A stretch of DNA of 64,000 nucleotides. Origin: Salvator merianae (Eukaryota; Chordata; Lepidosauria; Squamata; Teiidae). Where the stretch lies: contig QVOM02000034.1 in the NCBI GenBank assembly GCA_003586115.2, forward strand, positions 11,338,536 through 11,402,535. The letters run 5' to 3'. This document shows positions 33,186 through 45,265 of this stretch, piece after piece (the first letter of the stretch is position 1; each line of letters begins with the position of its first letter). The notes beneath the pieces are model-generated. The model saw only the letters and a program-made list of their open reading frames with translations. It did no database searches and had not been told where the DNA came from. A program made the position numbers and the translations under genes.

Positions 33186-34257
33186 TTGGAGACCAGAGAT
33201 TCCTTAATCTTCTCCTTATACGTGTCATTACCAAGAGGGCTTTAGCTGACCAAGGCTAATTCAGGGCTAAAATCGGGCCTGAAAATGAACCAGAAGAGTT
33301 CCTGATCATCAGTTTCTTCCATTAACTGCAGAATTAAAGCACTTTCCCCCAGAATGAAATGTTTGTACCTGGTGATGTCTTAAATTCATAGATTCAGGGT
33401 AGGCTTTTTCAAGAGCACACACAGAGCCATCTTTTTTCTGACCAGCAGAAATGACCCTTTATTCCATACCAGTCCATTGCAGTTAAAGAGGACAGGCTAG
33501 GGACAATAGATTACAAAGTCAACCAAACAACTACAACCATTTGATTCATACCACTGGGCCTCAGAAGGTGAAATGGATCCTAGGAAAAATGCCTAACTGA
33601 TGCACTGTCCATGTAGACAGTATTTGTCAGAGCTGCAGTATGCAATTCATTGCAAAGGATAGTGATCTCATCTTCCAGATGCCTTGGTGAGTTCAAGGTC
33701 TTTCCACAAAGTGAATATACACACATCCACTCACTAGGCCTTCTGTGAGGACTTGAAGAATATCTTGTGGAAGGAGGAGGCCAACCACTCCAGTCTTCCC
33801 TCTACCGCGTGGTTGGTGATAGCAATGCAGGCCCGAGGAGAGAGATCAGGTAACTACTCTGCAGTCCTGAGAGCAGATTGGTGAGGATGGTCCAGGAACT
33901 GGCAGGGCATGACCAGGAAAGGAAGAGAGGTCAGGGCACAATTTGGGGGGAAGTCATGCATGATTGAGGAAGGGGAGAGGCCAGAGTGCATTGGGGGGGG
34001 GGGATCATGAACCACAGTTGATCATGCCAGGTTCTTTTAATTGTTATTGTTGTTGTTGTTCTTTATGAATAGCAACAAGTAGTTAACAGCCAGTCCAGTC
34101 AAAAAAGTGAACATGAAGGAGAATTCTGACTCAATATATTCCATTTAATTTGCCAGCTGCTTCTTGGATTTGGGGGCAAATGGTTTGCCTTGATGCTGGT
34201 TTGCGTTGGTTATAAACTGAACCAGATTTTATACATTTGTGCCCATCTCTATACTAC
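33186..34257. other. Unassigned sequence, no gene recognised
   Basis: A poly-G run lies near 33991-34001 and a (TTG)n run at 34042-34060. No similarity is recognised. Confidence 0.45.
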
Positions 34258-34468
34258 GGTATGATCAGCAGCAGCCACCAGCTTTGGGCCCAGGTGTTCG
34301 CACCCTGCGCAAAGTGCACCATGGCTGTTTTCAGGGCCTCCGTACTGCTGCAGCAGGACCCGCTGCAGCAGTACGGAGGCCCGGAAGCCCCGTGAACAAC
34401 CATGGTGCACTTTGCGCCGGGCATAAACACCCAGACTTAAAGCTGGTAGCCACCGCTGGGTACGATAC
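34258..34468. mobile_element. Fold-back element, family F8, full palindrome
   Basis: The left arm 34258-34353 and right arm 34362-34468 are complementary nearly throughout, with a perfect core of GCCTCCGTACTGCTGCAG on the left and its complement on the right. Further arm words are AAAGTGCACCATGG and CCACCAGCTTTGGG. The same family is at 37446-37616 and as a single arm at 19668-19765. It has no coding capacity. Confidence 0.85.
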
Positions 34469-35082
34469 ATATCCATAAACCGTACCCTACTCAGAATAAC
34501 ACTTCCCAGTGGCTAGCTGAGGATCCAATGCAAGAACAGAAGTTTTCCTTTTTCACTGTCTTGCAGTCAGCAGGATTTATGCTTTAAAAATTGCTTGGCC
34601 AACTTTGTAAAAGTCTCATGACATTTATACTACAGCCATCACGTAACCTGTTTCACTGCCTCCTCCACATACAAGGAAGCAATGTCCATGTTTCAATGTT
34701 GAAAAAAAGAGCTTGGAATTATTTATATATTTCCATTCATTTCTCAATTGGGACTGGCAGCTCACTGGTCACTAGTTGAGCTTATTACATAGTTCCATAG
34801 TAAGTCAAAAATTTTGACAGAACCATCAGCTATATCTGTAAAAACAGTCCTCCTAAGCCTTCAGGAACTTCTCCAGGAGGGATCATCTTAAAAGCCCCAT
34901 TACCACAACAAATCACTGCCTGAAACCAAATCATACTCCAGAATGGTCTGACCATGGCAAGAGAGTCATTCTCTATCCTCCTGCTCTTGGTCCAGCAATC
35001 CAGTACCCAGAGGAAAAGGCAAACTGTGGGTGGTGTCCACCAATAAAAGGTGGGTTGATGAAACTGAGGTGGTCCCATGTCT
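34469..35082. other. Unassigned sequence, no gene recognised
   Basis: A 99-codon minus-strand frame overlaps the start of the CR1 element and is unsupported. Confidence 0.4.
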
Positions 35083-36330
35083 ATCATAAGAACATAAGAG
35101 GAACCCTGCTGGATCAGGCCACAGCCCATCTAATCCAGCAGCCGTTTTCACACAGTGACCCACCAATTGCTTCTGGGTGGTCTCAAGAAGAAGACAACTC
35201 AATTCAACTCCTTGCAGATATCTTTTAGAGGAATCCTACCTGTCTCTCCAACTTGGAGGCAGTACTTAGGCATCCACTGTAGTAATCAATGGTACACCTA
35301 TCCTCCATGAATTTGTCTAACCCCTTCTTAAAGCTATCCAAGCTGATTGCTGTCACCACCTTTTCTGGTAGTAAATTCCATAGACCAATGAGCCACTGGG
35401 TGAAAACAAATCCCCTTGTCAGTCTTAACTCTCCTATCCATCAGCTTGAAAAAGTGGCCTCTGGTTCAAATGTTGTGTAATAGAGAAAAAAAATTCTCTA
35501 TCCACCTTTTCCACATCATGCATGATTTTATATATTTCAATCAGGTCACCTCTTAAATGCTGTCTTTCAAGGCTGAAGAGGCCAAGATGTTGCAGCCAAA
35601 TTTCGTAGGAGAGTTCCAGTGCCTTGATCATTCTGGTTACCCTTTTCTGTACTTTCCCCAGTTCCAGATATCCTTCTTGAGGTGTGGTAACCAGAACTGT
35701 AGACGATATTCCAAATGCGGCCTCATCATAGATTCATAAAGAGGCATAACCGCACTTGCTTAACTTATTTTCTATTCCCTTCCTAATTACCTCTAGCATT
35801 GAATTTGCTTTTTTTCACTGCTGCTGCACACTGGCTTGACACCTTCATTGAGCTGTCTACCAGAACCTCCAAATCCCTTTCCTAGTTTATCACAGAAAGC
35901 TCACCTCCATCAGTTTATAAGTATAATTGGTGTTCTACTCCAATGTGCATTACTTTGCACTTGTTAAGTTTGAAGCTCATTTGCCACTTGGTTGCCCACT
36001 CCCACAATGTCAAGAGATCCCTCAGCAGCTCTTCACAATCTCTTTTAATTTTTACTACCCTGAACAATATAGTGTCATCAGCAAACTTTGCTATCTCACT
36101 ACTTACTCCTACATCTAGATCATTCATGAATAAATTAAAAAGCAAAGGTCTCAATACCAAACCTTGGGGAATTCCACTTCTCACCACTCTCCACTTTGAG
36201 AACTGTCTACTCTGTCCTTTAGCCAGTTACCAATCTATGACAGGACCTGTCCTCTTCTGAAAGTCCACATAGACAATGTCAACTGGATCACCTTTATTCA
36301 CATGCTTATTAACGCTCTCAAAGAATTCTA
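35083..36330 (-). mobile_element. CR1 LINE 3' end, 1.25 kb
   Basis: The minus strand carries the last third of CR1 ORF2 plus the 3' UTR. It ends at about 35083 in the AAGAACATAAGAGG tail with the words CTGCTGGATCAGGCC and CCAATTGCTTCTGG. Reverse-transcriptase blocks lie at 35915-36187, and C-terminal blocks at 35434-35631 (WLQHLGLFSLERQHLRGDL, IYKIMHDVEKVDREFFF). Upstream of 36187 homology continues to about 36330. The 5' two thirds are absent, as expected for truncated LINE insertions. Several stops and frameshifts make it inactive. Confidence 0.9.
35915..36187 (-). pseudogene. CR1 reverse transcriptase fragment
   Basis: This 90-codon frame encodes SGIPQG (motif B of reverse transcriptases), then LFNLFMNDL, then AKFADDTILF with the catalytic FADD box, and WATKWQMSF with CKVMHIG after it. 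Order and spacing fit the palm domain of CR1. The first residue is only the first Met of the frame. The enzyme would copy CR1 RNA at its target site in an intact element. Here it is truncated at both ends and inactive. Confidence 0.88.
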
Positions 36331-36735
36331 ACTCTCATTCTAGTAAGGCATGAATCTTTTAATGACAGGTAAAACTTTCAAGCAAGCCTGAGAAACAAAC
36401 TTTGCCACCCCATCAGGATGCTAAATTTTATACTTGTTTTCCTCCACCACTATTTGCTGCCATTTTTTATGAGTTCAAGTTGGCAAGCATTCTGCATCTT
36501 CCATCTTATGCTCACAACAGTCTTGTGAGGTAGAGTAGTCTGAGAGGCAGTAGGTGGTTCTAAGGCACCCATTTTCCACAGCCAACTGGTTTCCCACATT
36601 GCAAAAATGTGTACACTAGCTAATTGCTCATTCAGCGCCCTTCTCTGTTACCATTTCTGGGGGAGAGTCTCATATGCTGTCATGATGATACCAATGTTGA
36701 ACTTTAATTCAAAAGCATCCTCTTATGTAAGGGTT
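36331..36735. other. Unassigned sequence, no gene recognised
   Basis: No repeat or coding signal is recognised. Confidence 0.4.
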
Positions 36736-36945
36736 TTTAGGAGTGACAAGGATTGTATTCACATGTACCAAAAACATGGCTTAGACAGTAGCATGTGGCC
36801 CTCATATTCTCATCCCATCTCCAATCCACCTTTTCTACCCTAGAATGTTCTGGAGACGGTGGAGGGGCAAGCTGACTTGTGAACAATTCCACTTGCAAAC
36901 CATCTCTAAGCCGTCTCTAAGCTGCCTCATGTGAACACAAAGAAA
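36736..36945 (+). mobile_element. MITE, family F5
   Basis: It matches 11681-11901: TCTCATCCCATCT, TTTCTACCCTAGAATG, GGAGGGGCAAGCTGAC, ACCATCTCTAAGCCGTC. The ends are worn (GTATTCACATG on the left, CATGTGAACAC on the right) but still complementary. Confidence 0.6.
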
Positions 36946-37445
36946 GAGAAAAGTATTTGTTCTTACAATGAAGGTGATTGTGCTGATGAATCATTTTACT
37001 TATCAACAAGCTTGTGGAAAGACTGGATAACACTCTTTACTGGATACAAAGAGCAGGATGCACTCCACAGAAACTGGGTTAGTAATCAAAGGGAGAAGTA
37101 AGAGGACTGTGGCATCTCTGAAACTGGCCCAAAATTGCTGCCACACTCCCCTGCGCTTCATCTCTTATGCCTGCCCCAAAATCACATTCTCATCAGTGAC
37201 TCAGGCTCTTGCCCTTGAAGAATAATTTGATGTCATAAATAATTTGGACACTCAGTCCTGAGAGACCATAGAAGAGGTGGAGGAGGCTGATTTGCTTTGC
37301 GCTTATTCATTGGATACTTTTCTCCACGGCCAAATTTAGGTTATTCGCTGCATGACAGCAGTGGAGTGCATCAGAGTCAACAAGAGCTGGGGGGAGATCA
37401 GGGCAGACATGAGCCCTCTGTTCCTTAGCAGCTGCATCACTTTCT
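36946..37445. other. Unassigned sequence, no gene recognised
   Basis: No similarity or coding signal is recognised. Confidence 0.4.
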
Positions 37446-37616
37446 ACCAGCGGCAGCCACCGGCTTTAAGCCCAGGTGTTCATACCCCGCGCAAATCGCA
37501 CCATGGCTAGGCAATCTGCTGCGGCAGTACGGAGGCCCGGAGACCCCATGAACAGCCATGGCGCACTTTGCATGGGGCGTGAACACCCAGGCTTAAAGCC
37601 GGTGTCTACTGCTGCT
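37446..37616. mobile_element. Fold-back element, family F8, asymmetric centre
   Basis: The arms 37446-37508 and 37553-37616 are complementary (CCACCGGCTTTAAGCCCAG with CTTAAAGCCGGTG, and GCACCATGGCT with AGCCATGGCGC). The centre retains only the right-hand GGCAGTACGGAGGCCCGG, so about 35 bases of the left arm appear deleted relative to 34258-34468. Confidence 0.8.
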
Positions 37617-37950
37617 TTCTACATCACCCAGACTTCCCTCTCTGACACAAAAGAATTATAGTAACTCTGGCTCTGTTTTCCCTTTCTGTTAACAAACTGC
37701 ATTCCCAGACTGAACTTTGATTGCTGCATTTCCGCTCCATTTGAGAAGTATGGATGTCCCACAATGAGTTGCATATTGACCCCACTGAATATAATAGATG
37801 ATGTGCATATTACCCAACTGTGTCCTGGGGCAGAGAGATCAAGCACTGAACTTTGCCCTTGTTGGACAGCTGCTACTGCAACACACATGCTTACTGTGAG
37901 CTCAAGGAGTTCATAAATTAACATGCTATAAGGCAAGTATGGTTAGCTCA
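37617..37950. other. Unassigned sequence, no gene recognised
   Basis: No similarity or coding signal is recognised. Confidence 0.4.
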
Positions 37951-38469
37951 GGGGTCTTTCTGCACTGAAAGGCCCATGGTTGGTATCAGTGGGTCTACAA
38001 CAAACAGAACCACTGGCTCTAAACACGGAAAGGCATCATCTGTAACCATGCCAGCTGTACAACTGCACTGGTCCAGGCCTGCCCCCACCCCCTGGCCTTG
38101 AAGCGCACATGGGCATTGAGACCAGGCTTTGAGCACTCTGATGGCGATGAGTTCCTAGTCTTGGAGCCTCTGGGGGATGCATTTCAGTACCGCACTTCTG
38201 CACACTGTCAAAATGTGTCCCCCACTATGCCCAAACACCAGAGGCATGCTTTCTGCACACTACCCATATTCAGGACCAGGGCCTGCAGGTCTGCCAGCAA
38301 CCTTGTTTAATTAAGTCTACAGTCAGGGCTTCCCTGATCAGGATTATGCTCCATCTAATGCAGACTGAGCATACCGGGGGGGGGAGGGGGGGGCTCACAG
38401 ATCCAATGAGGCCCAGAAGTGTACTATGCGGGTTCTTATTCCAAAATTAAGGTAAGTGTAGAAAGGACC
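37951..38469 (+). mobile_element. MITE, family F4
   Basis: The left end GGGTCTTTCTGCACT and the complement of the right end, GGTCCTTTCTACACTTACC, are alike. The interior aligns with 52177-52687 (ATCAGTG, GAAGTGTACTA, CATGCTTTCTGCA, CAGGACCAGGGCC). Length is 519 bp. A G-rich run lies near 38376-38391. Confidence 0.65.
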
Positions 38470-38754
38470 TATCGCTCTTCAGATGCTTCTGGGCTACAAT
38501 TTGCAACAGCTAGCACAGCCAGCAGCAAGGCTTGATAGGAGTTGTAGTCCCAACAATATCTGGCAAGCCACCTGGGCTGTAAAAGTTACATTCTGAAGGT
38601 TAGAGTCTTAAAATAAGGAGGCTGTGGGTATACTGGTAACCCTAACTTGTGTCAGGGAATCTTCTGTGTCTCCCATTTAGTGCTGCACAGAGGAAGTAAC
38701 TGGAGGAAGTGGAGCCCACAGAATGCTCTCAAAACTCCACATATCTCCATGTTT

Positions 38755-38870
38755 TCCAGAGATCAATAGTTATAGACTGGACTTGGTGAGACCTGGGTTT
38801 GAATCCCAGCTTTGCCTTGAAGTTTACTGGGTGACCAGGCCAAGTAAAAAAACAGTCTGACTCTCCTTGC
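38755..38870 (+). mobile_element. tRNA-derived SINE fragment
   Basis: GACCTGGGTTTGAATCCCAG contains a B box (GGTTTGAATCCC). It is followed by TTTACTGGGTGACCAGG, typical of the body of a squamate tRNA-headed SINE. The A-box region is shortened and the tail is lost. Confidence 0.65.
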
Positions 38871-40521
38871 AGAGATGTTCTGAAGGTGTAATGGGTAGAA
38901 TTCCTTCATGAGCTCCTTGGCGGAAGTGCAGCCACAGATCATATCTTGTGGGAAAGAATTGCCTTGGGCTGGGAACATGGGCAACTGTGATTTGAATACA
39001 AATAAGGATCTAAAAAGGAGATGTGTTAGAGTGTAACTTCCTATTGGGAGCATTGATTTTGGATTTTTCATCCCTTTCTTCCTGGAATCCTTCTGCAGAT
39101 TTGGCAGTGGTAGCAAAAAGGGAAGAAAATTCAAGTTAATACAGCAGTGAGGTACATGGAGAGGTTTAACCTGCCCTCTCAGACCTGCAGTGGGAAAGCG
39201 AATTCTCTATGCCACAGGCATCAGGTTAATCAGTTAATAAAACAGGAAAGGCAATATCTCTCTTTTTCTTATCTAATCTGCATGAGTGAATGCATGCATG
39301 AAAAATTACAGAGTAGCTTCAATAACTGTTAACATTCTGTATTGCTTGGGGCTGATGTGGATGTAGCCCAAAGCTGAAAAATTAGCAAAGGTTGGTTTAC
39401 ATTTCGAATCAGGGATGATGGTCCGGATCCTGCTAAACAACTCCCATCATGCCTTGCCATTGATCACTTTCACTGGAATTGTTGGAAATTTTAGTTCTTC
39501 GGTATATGGAGAGCCACAAGCTAAGCCACTTTTTCATAAGGGACTGTACCACTGAGCATAAACGTATTATATCATGTAATGAAAACAAGGGGAAATAAGA
39601 TATTTATCTGTTCCATTGCATATATTAAATTGGAGAGCAACTAAAGCAGATGGAGGGGCTTTCCAGAAAAGATGGAGGCTTTCCAAAAATTGCTCCCAGT
39701 ATTCTGTGTGCATGCAGAGTGCTGACAGTGCAGGCTGAACTCAGAATCTGGCTTTGACAACAGCAAGAATAGTATAGCAGAAGCTGCTGTCGGTGAAAAC
39801 ATACAAACTCTTATTATTTTGTTCCATGTTAATAAGTGTTTAAATGCTCATTCAGAAGACCAAATAAGATTAGCCATGTGGCTAGATTGGCAGAAAAGGG
39901 CCCTCAGCCAGCAATTCAACAGCAAAGGAACCTGCAACCATACCCTTTGGGTCCATCACACTGTTGGTGATGGCAGTAGTGGCAGAAGCCAACTGTCGAA
40001 ATAGAAGAGGGGAGAAAAAAGGGTCTGCCCTCTAGCTCCAGTAGTTATCACTTAGCTTGCAAAGTTTTAACAATGTAATGCCAACGGCAGCTACAAACAG
40101 CAACAATATCATGGCACTGTGAGGAGGGAAGACGTAGCAGCAGCCCTATTGGTTTACATTGCTATGATGGTTGCCAGGTTTGAGATAGTCCCTCCTCTTC
40201 TTCAAGGGCTAAGAAGATTCAGCTTGAAAGCAGTTGAGAGAGGCTTCAGAAGAAACATTCTTTCCAGCTGCAGCAGGTGAAATACGGACTCCTCACCCTT
40301 CAAGTCAGGTTGAATCCATAGCATTTCTAACAAAGAAGAAAATGTCTTTGTTTCCCACTCCCTGCTGAATCTTGCAGCCCCAGGCCCATAGAATTAGGCA
40401 TTTCTATAGGCAAACTATTAAGGCAGAGTTGTTATGGCAACTCCAATCATTCATTTGTATAGTATAATGGGAACAGTTACCAAATGTAATCTTTTCAGAA
40501 AGTGTAACTAATCTTAGACAC
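38871..40521. other. Unassigned sequence, no gene recognised
   Basis: A 123-codon minus-strand frame at 38763-39134 starts inside the SINE and has no recognisable domain. Nothing else is supported. Confidence 0.4.
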
Positions 40522-40523
40522 GA

Positions 40524-40575
<52 letters not shown>

Positions 40576-40576
40576 A
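40522..40576. repeat. (GAAA)n microsatellite
   Basis: About 13 perfect GAAA units, the complementary type of the CTTT arrays at 20485 and 53039. Confidence 0.97.
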
Positions 40577-40877
40577 TATTATTGTTGATGTTGTTGCTTT
40601 TTGCTTGTTCTGCTCACCTTGGAATCTTTGCTCACTCTCATCCTTCATGATGGCTTTAGGTGTAATTAGTTCATATGCAAAAGCTTCACCATTATCTTCA
40701 TTCAGCTTGCTTTATTATGCTGATGACTCATGAGTATCCAGGATCAAGCAGCCATCAGAACAGCAACAGCCTGTTGATCCCAGCAAAGGATAATAAGGGT
40801 GAGGCTAGGGAAATGCTTGCTCTGCTTTCACACGTTTCTTGTCAGAAGCAGAAGCAAGGCACTTCCATGTGCATTTT

Positions 40878-41016
40878 GTATAGGAGAAAGATTTATTCTT
40901 TGCATGCAGAAGATCCCAACTATAGTCCTAGCATCTCCAGATAGTGGTGCCTGAAATCCCAAGGAGTTATTGGCAGACTGTGTGGATGATATTGGTCTGT
41001 ATAAGGCATCTTCCAA
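40878..41016 (+). mobile_element. Degenerate tRNA-derived SINE
   Basis: TTCTTTGCATGCAGAAGATCC, CTAGCATCTCCAG and GTCTGTATAAGGCATCTTCC follow the order of a common squamate SINE with a worn B box. No tRNA fold is possible. Confidence 0.55.
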
Positions 41017-41493
41017 TCTTCCGAAGTTCTGGTCAGTGGCTACAACAATCTCAGAAACTTAAGTAATTAACTTCATATGAAAAGGACAATTGGAGCTGTC
41101 TGTGGTTTGTGGAAATCGCATTAAAATCTTATGATCCATGCAGGTCCCACTGAATCCTTGGCAAAATCCACTGTTTATGTAGAGTGCCTTTTATCTACTT
41201 GGAATCCACTTTTTTTCCTAGATACAGCAGCTTGCTTTGGGTGTGAATGTGGTTTGTACTGAAAATACTATCATCTGGCCTCCACAGAAGTGCTGTAACA
41301 TTGAGTGCTGTAGATTGCAGCAGCTCAAGGAGTTTGGAGGTGCAGGGACAAGCCATTGTCCAGACCATCTGAAACAAATGGAAGCAATAAGAAAGCCATG
41401 GGTCGTATTCTGGAACAGGAACAGGGCAAGAGAAAAGAAACTCTACGCTGCAGCCTCCACAGCAGTGCAGTAAGGAAGTCAACGGCAGAAATG
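41017..41493. other. Unassigned sequence, no gene recognised
   Basis: Overlapping frames of 78-104 codons on both strands show no similarity. Confidence 0.4.
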
Positions 41494-41600
41494 AAGGCTG
41501 TTTCTGCACTCAAGTCAGTAGTTTGGAACAAGCAGCTGCCTAGAATGCTTTTCTGCGTGGGACTAATGCTATTCCGGTCCAGAACCATTCCAAGAGTTCC
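41494..41600 (+). mobile_element. F4 MITE, left-end fragment
   Basis: GGCTGTTTCTGCACTCAAGTC, GTAGTTTGGAACAAGCAGC and TGCCTAGAATGC match 24820-24890. The right half is absent. Confidence 0.55.
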
Positions 41601-41904
41601 CTATTCCGGATTACATGTAGGTGAGCCAAACTCTACAAAAGTTGAGCCAGTTCAAGTTAGTCCCATTTGATTAGGAAAGACTGAGGTTTCATCCCACCAA
41701 TTGTGGCAGCTGGTGTGTGACAGGCAAGGTGCTGTCATGGAGCAGGCAGGAGATTATCCATAGCCACTGGAATGTTTCTGGGAGTTGAGGACAGGAAACA
41801 CAGCCAGGCGTTGTACACAGACCCTGACCAGAACTCCAGCTGTTTGAGTAGGCATTGGACTGCTGCAGCATTAGGCATCTTGGCCCAATGTTGACTTTGC
41901 CAGA
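41601..41904. other. Unassigned sequence, no gene recognised
   Basis: No similarity is recognised upstream of the CR1 tail. Confidence 0.4.
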
Positions 41905-42575
41905 AAGAACATAAGAACATAAGAGGAGCCTTGCTGGATCAGGCCATGGCCCATCTAGTCCAGCATCCTGTTTCACAATGGCCCACCAATTGCTTCTGGG
42001 CATTCTCAAGCAGAATATAAAGGCAAAACCTTCACCTGCTCTTGCCTCCCCGTAAATGGTTTTCCAGACATCCTGCCTGTCTTTCCAACCTGGAGGCAGT
42101 CCCTAGGCATCCATTCTAGTAGCCATTGATACACCTGACCTCCATGAATCTGTCCAATCCTTTCTTAAAGCTGTCTAGGCTGATGGTTGTCACCATCTCA
42201 TTCGGTAATCAATTCCATAGACCGATGACCCTCTGGGTGAAAAAATACTTCCCCTTGTCAGTCTTAACTCTCCTACTCATCAGCAAAGGACAGGCTGCTA
42301 TATAGTGCATCACCAACAAGAGAACCTGTACACTGAAGATGTTGCCTAGTACGGTGGTGGAATGTCACATTTCACCACCTGAGACATGCGCTCAGACAGC
42401 TCCAACTATCCAGTGATGAATATTTGTCCCTATCTCAAAAACGTAAGAAATGTCCTCTTCATCTGCTGGATCACTGGTCCAACATAGTTTTGAAGTTGGG
42501 GAACCAAAGCTCCCCAGCCTCAAACACACCTCTAGAAGTGGGCTGTCTTCTGTAGCTCCATCAATCTGTCCAAGT
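41905..42575 (-). mobile_element. Composite repeat: unknown head joined to CR1 3' end, copy 2
   Basis: Positions 41905-42275 are a minus-strand CR1 3' end (AAGAACATAAGAGGAGCC, GGATCAGGCC, CCTTGTCAGTC). At TCCTACTCATCAGCAAAGGACAG the sequence leaves CR1 and continues to about 42575 with the head described at 28012-28757. The two copies share the junction base for base apart from point changes. The L1 element starts immediately beyond, near 42600. Confidence 0.7.
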
Positions 42576-42599
42576 TTCTATAAGACATTAAAAAGACAA

Positions 42600-45265
42600 C
42601 AATAAATCTAAAGATTAAAAAAAAAGGAAGGGAAGGGAAGAAGATTACAAATACAAAAGAGATACATAGTAGAAAATTAGAATTACAACACAAATCCAGT
42701 CTGTTTTTTCAACTATGTTGCTATTTTACAAACTTATACCTATATGCATATTTCCACATATATGTATTATTACCTTTTATTAACGTATTGCAAGAGTAAT
42801 GAGAATATATATGGGGAAGGTAATAGGCAAATATCTATTAAGTGTAAATAGTCAATTATCCATTTATCATGAAAGGAATATTTTAATTTTGTTCCAGTCA
42901 TATTCTGAGTTTGGTATGAAAGCAAATCAAATAATGCATATTCTCCTAACCTGGTATACCATAAATTTAATGTCAGAGTATTTTGATTTTTCCAACTTTG
43001 TGAAATTACTTGCCTAGCAGATAGTAATATATAATTAATCAAAAGTTTGTTTCTTATAGTTCTGTTTTCATTTTCGTATATATGTAGTAAACAATGCACA
43101 ACCATAAAAATACATTTGGAATTTAAAATCTTCTTTGTTTCAAGTTCAATTAATTTCCACTTTTTTTAAATTATTGGACAGTTCCACCACATATGTAGAT
43201 AGGTTCCAGTTGTTCGACATCCATGTCAGCATTTAGGTCAATAAGATTTGAAATTTTTGAGAGAAGTAGTGGAATACAATACCATCTGTGAAATAATTTT
43301 AAGAAAGATTCTCGTGTTGTTGATGAATTGTTACATGGATATTTGTTAGTCCAAATTTAATTCCAATTGTCTTCTGATATTGGATGTCTTAAGTCCATTT
43401 CCGATAGATTTTTAAGTGACATAGTGTCCTGACAAGTTAAGTCTGTTAGTAATTTATAGATTATATAAGCTTGACCCTTTCTTAAGGCGAGTAATCCATT
43501 TAGAGATTTTTCAAATATAGTATTCTGTTTTTGTATTGTTTCTTTTATTAATGTAGAGTTAAGTAGATGTTTTAATTTGTATATTTACAACCAATATATT
43601 TGATATGGTTTAAATAAATTTTTCAGTTGTTCATCTGAAAGTGGATTACTCTGATTATTAAAAAGATCTTTTATCTTAATAAGATTAGCATTTTCTAAAA
43701 TGATCCATTCTCTTTCTGTAAATATGTCTAAGTTTGATATATATTTTAAGGGCATATCTGTTGAACGATATGGTAACAATTTTTTCCTCCATTTTGACCA
43801 GATGGCTGGTGTAGCCTGCATGTATGAATTTGTAATGTTTTGTATAATAGTTTTTCTTTCGGTGTATAAAGGATTTATGTTTTTACTTCGCAGTTCTTTT
43901 AATTCATAATCAATCCACTTTTCTTTCTGGATGTTGAAAAAGCAATAATTTATTAATTTTAAATATATCATACTGTCTTTCTAGATGAGGAAATCCCCAT
44001 CCTCCTTTGTTTGATTGTTTATATATTAATTTTTTGGATATTCTATGTTTTTTTCCTGCGAAAGCATATTTTAGTAAGTATTTATTCCAACAATGTAACA
44101 CTTTAGGATTCAGTGAAAATGGAATAGTTTGGAAGAGAAATAATATCTTAGGTAAAATCATCAGCTTAATTGCCGATATTTTGCCTAATAAAGACAGATT
44201 TTTCATTTTCCATTTTTGCATTTCTTTCTTAATATTATGCCACAAAGAAGTATAATTACATTTTATTGTGTTTTTTAGGGTACGTGGTATAAATACTCCT
44301 AAGTATTTGGATCCATTATGAGCTGTTTGAATCCCAGTATCCTTATATATTTTTAGGATAGTGTTAGGAAGAATATTCTTGTAATAAACTTGTGATTTTT
44401 TTTAGATTAACGTTTAATCCCGATACTTTATCAAATTGATTTAGTTCTTTACATAAGTGGGAGGTGGTATCTAATGGATTTTTTGTAAAAAGCATAAAAT
44501 TATCTGCATATAAATTAAATTTTATTTCAGTATTTCCCAGATTAAATCCTTCAATTTTTCTTGCTAATGGTTCCATAACTAGAGCAAAGAGTGTTGGGGA
44601 TAAAGGGCAGCCCTGTTTAGTTCCTCTACATCTATTGAAATTCTCAGAGAGTGTTTTGTTAACATATATAGCTGCAATGGTGGTGTCGTATATTTTGTTG
44701 AGGATTTGTAGAATAGAATGAGGGAAATGCATTTGTTCTAACGTATGTAGTAAGAATGTATGATTAACTGAATCAAATGCTTTAAAAAGATCTAAGGAAA
44801 ATATACCAAGAGGAAGCTTGTTTTGTCTACTATGGTGAATATCATTAAACATTATCCTGATTGGGTCTGATATTAATTGACCAGGTATAAAACCAAACTG
44901 TTCCCTCCTTACTAGTTTTAAAATAATTAATTTAAAACTGTTGACCAATACATTAATAAAAATTTTATAATCTTGGTTTATTAAACCAATTGGGTGATAT
45001 GAATCAACTTGCATATTGGGTTTATTTGGTTTTAGACATGGTATGATATAGGATTGCCTCCAAGAATCAGAAATGTGTTCTCCATTCATAATTTCATTAA
45101 ATAATTTAACCATATGTGGGATGAGATCTTCTGCAAACATTTTATAAAAAGAAGATGGTAACCCATCTAGTCTTGGAGCTTTGTTATTTTTTAATTGTTT
45201 GATGACAGTTAAGATTTCTTTTGTTTCAATAGGAGCTGTTAATATGTCTAGGTCTTTGCAATAAT
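42600..45265 (-). mobile_element. L1-type LINE, ORF2 3' part, decayed
   Basis: Minus-strand order is as follows. NNKAPRLDGLPSSFYK lies at about 45150-45200, the reverse transcriptase at 44364-45140, a thumb-like segment at 43910-44245 (NLSLLGKISAIKLMILPK, NKGGWGFP), C-terminal blocks at 43585-43971, and a cysteine/histidine motif near 43185-43235 read as CWHGCR and HMWWNCP. The blocks lie in different frames, so there are several frameshifts and stops. The endonuclease and ORF1 are absent, meaning 5' truncation near 45265. The 3' end near 42600-42650 is purine-rich on the plus strand and not sharply defined. Confidence 0.85.
44364..45140 (-). pseudogene. L1 reverse transcriptase (ORF2 fragment)
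   Basis: At 258 codons this is the longest coding remnant in the window. The residues show SYHPIGLINQDYKIF (normally SxRPISLxNxDxKI), QFGFIPG (QxGFIPG), IFSLDLFKAFDSVNH (motif A with the first catalytic Asp), GTKQGCPLSPTLF (motif B) and KFNLYADNFMLF (motif C). Motif C reads YADN where the family has [FY]ADD, so one catalytic aspartate is lost. The first Met is internal to the original ORF. The domain would reverse-transcribe L1 RNA by target-primed synthesis in an intact element. This copy is inactive. Confidence 0.92.

Noticed and set aside
32643..33245. 200-codon open frame on the plus strand
   Set aside because: It runs from unassigned DNA through the hairpin of an F1 MITE. It has no domain, and other copies of the element do not keep the frame.
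40522..40576. Array that could look like short regular repeats of a CRISPR
   Set aside because: It is a simple GAAA microsatellite without spacers.
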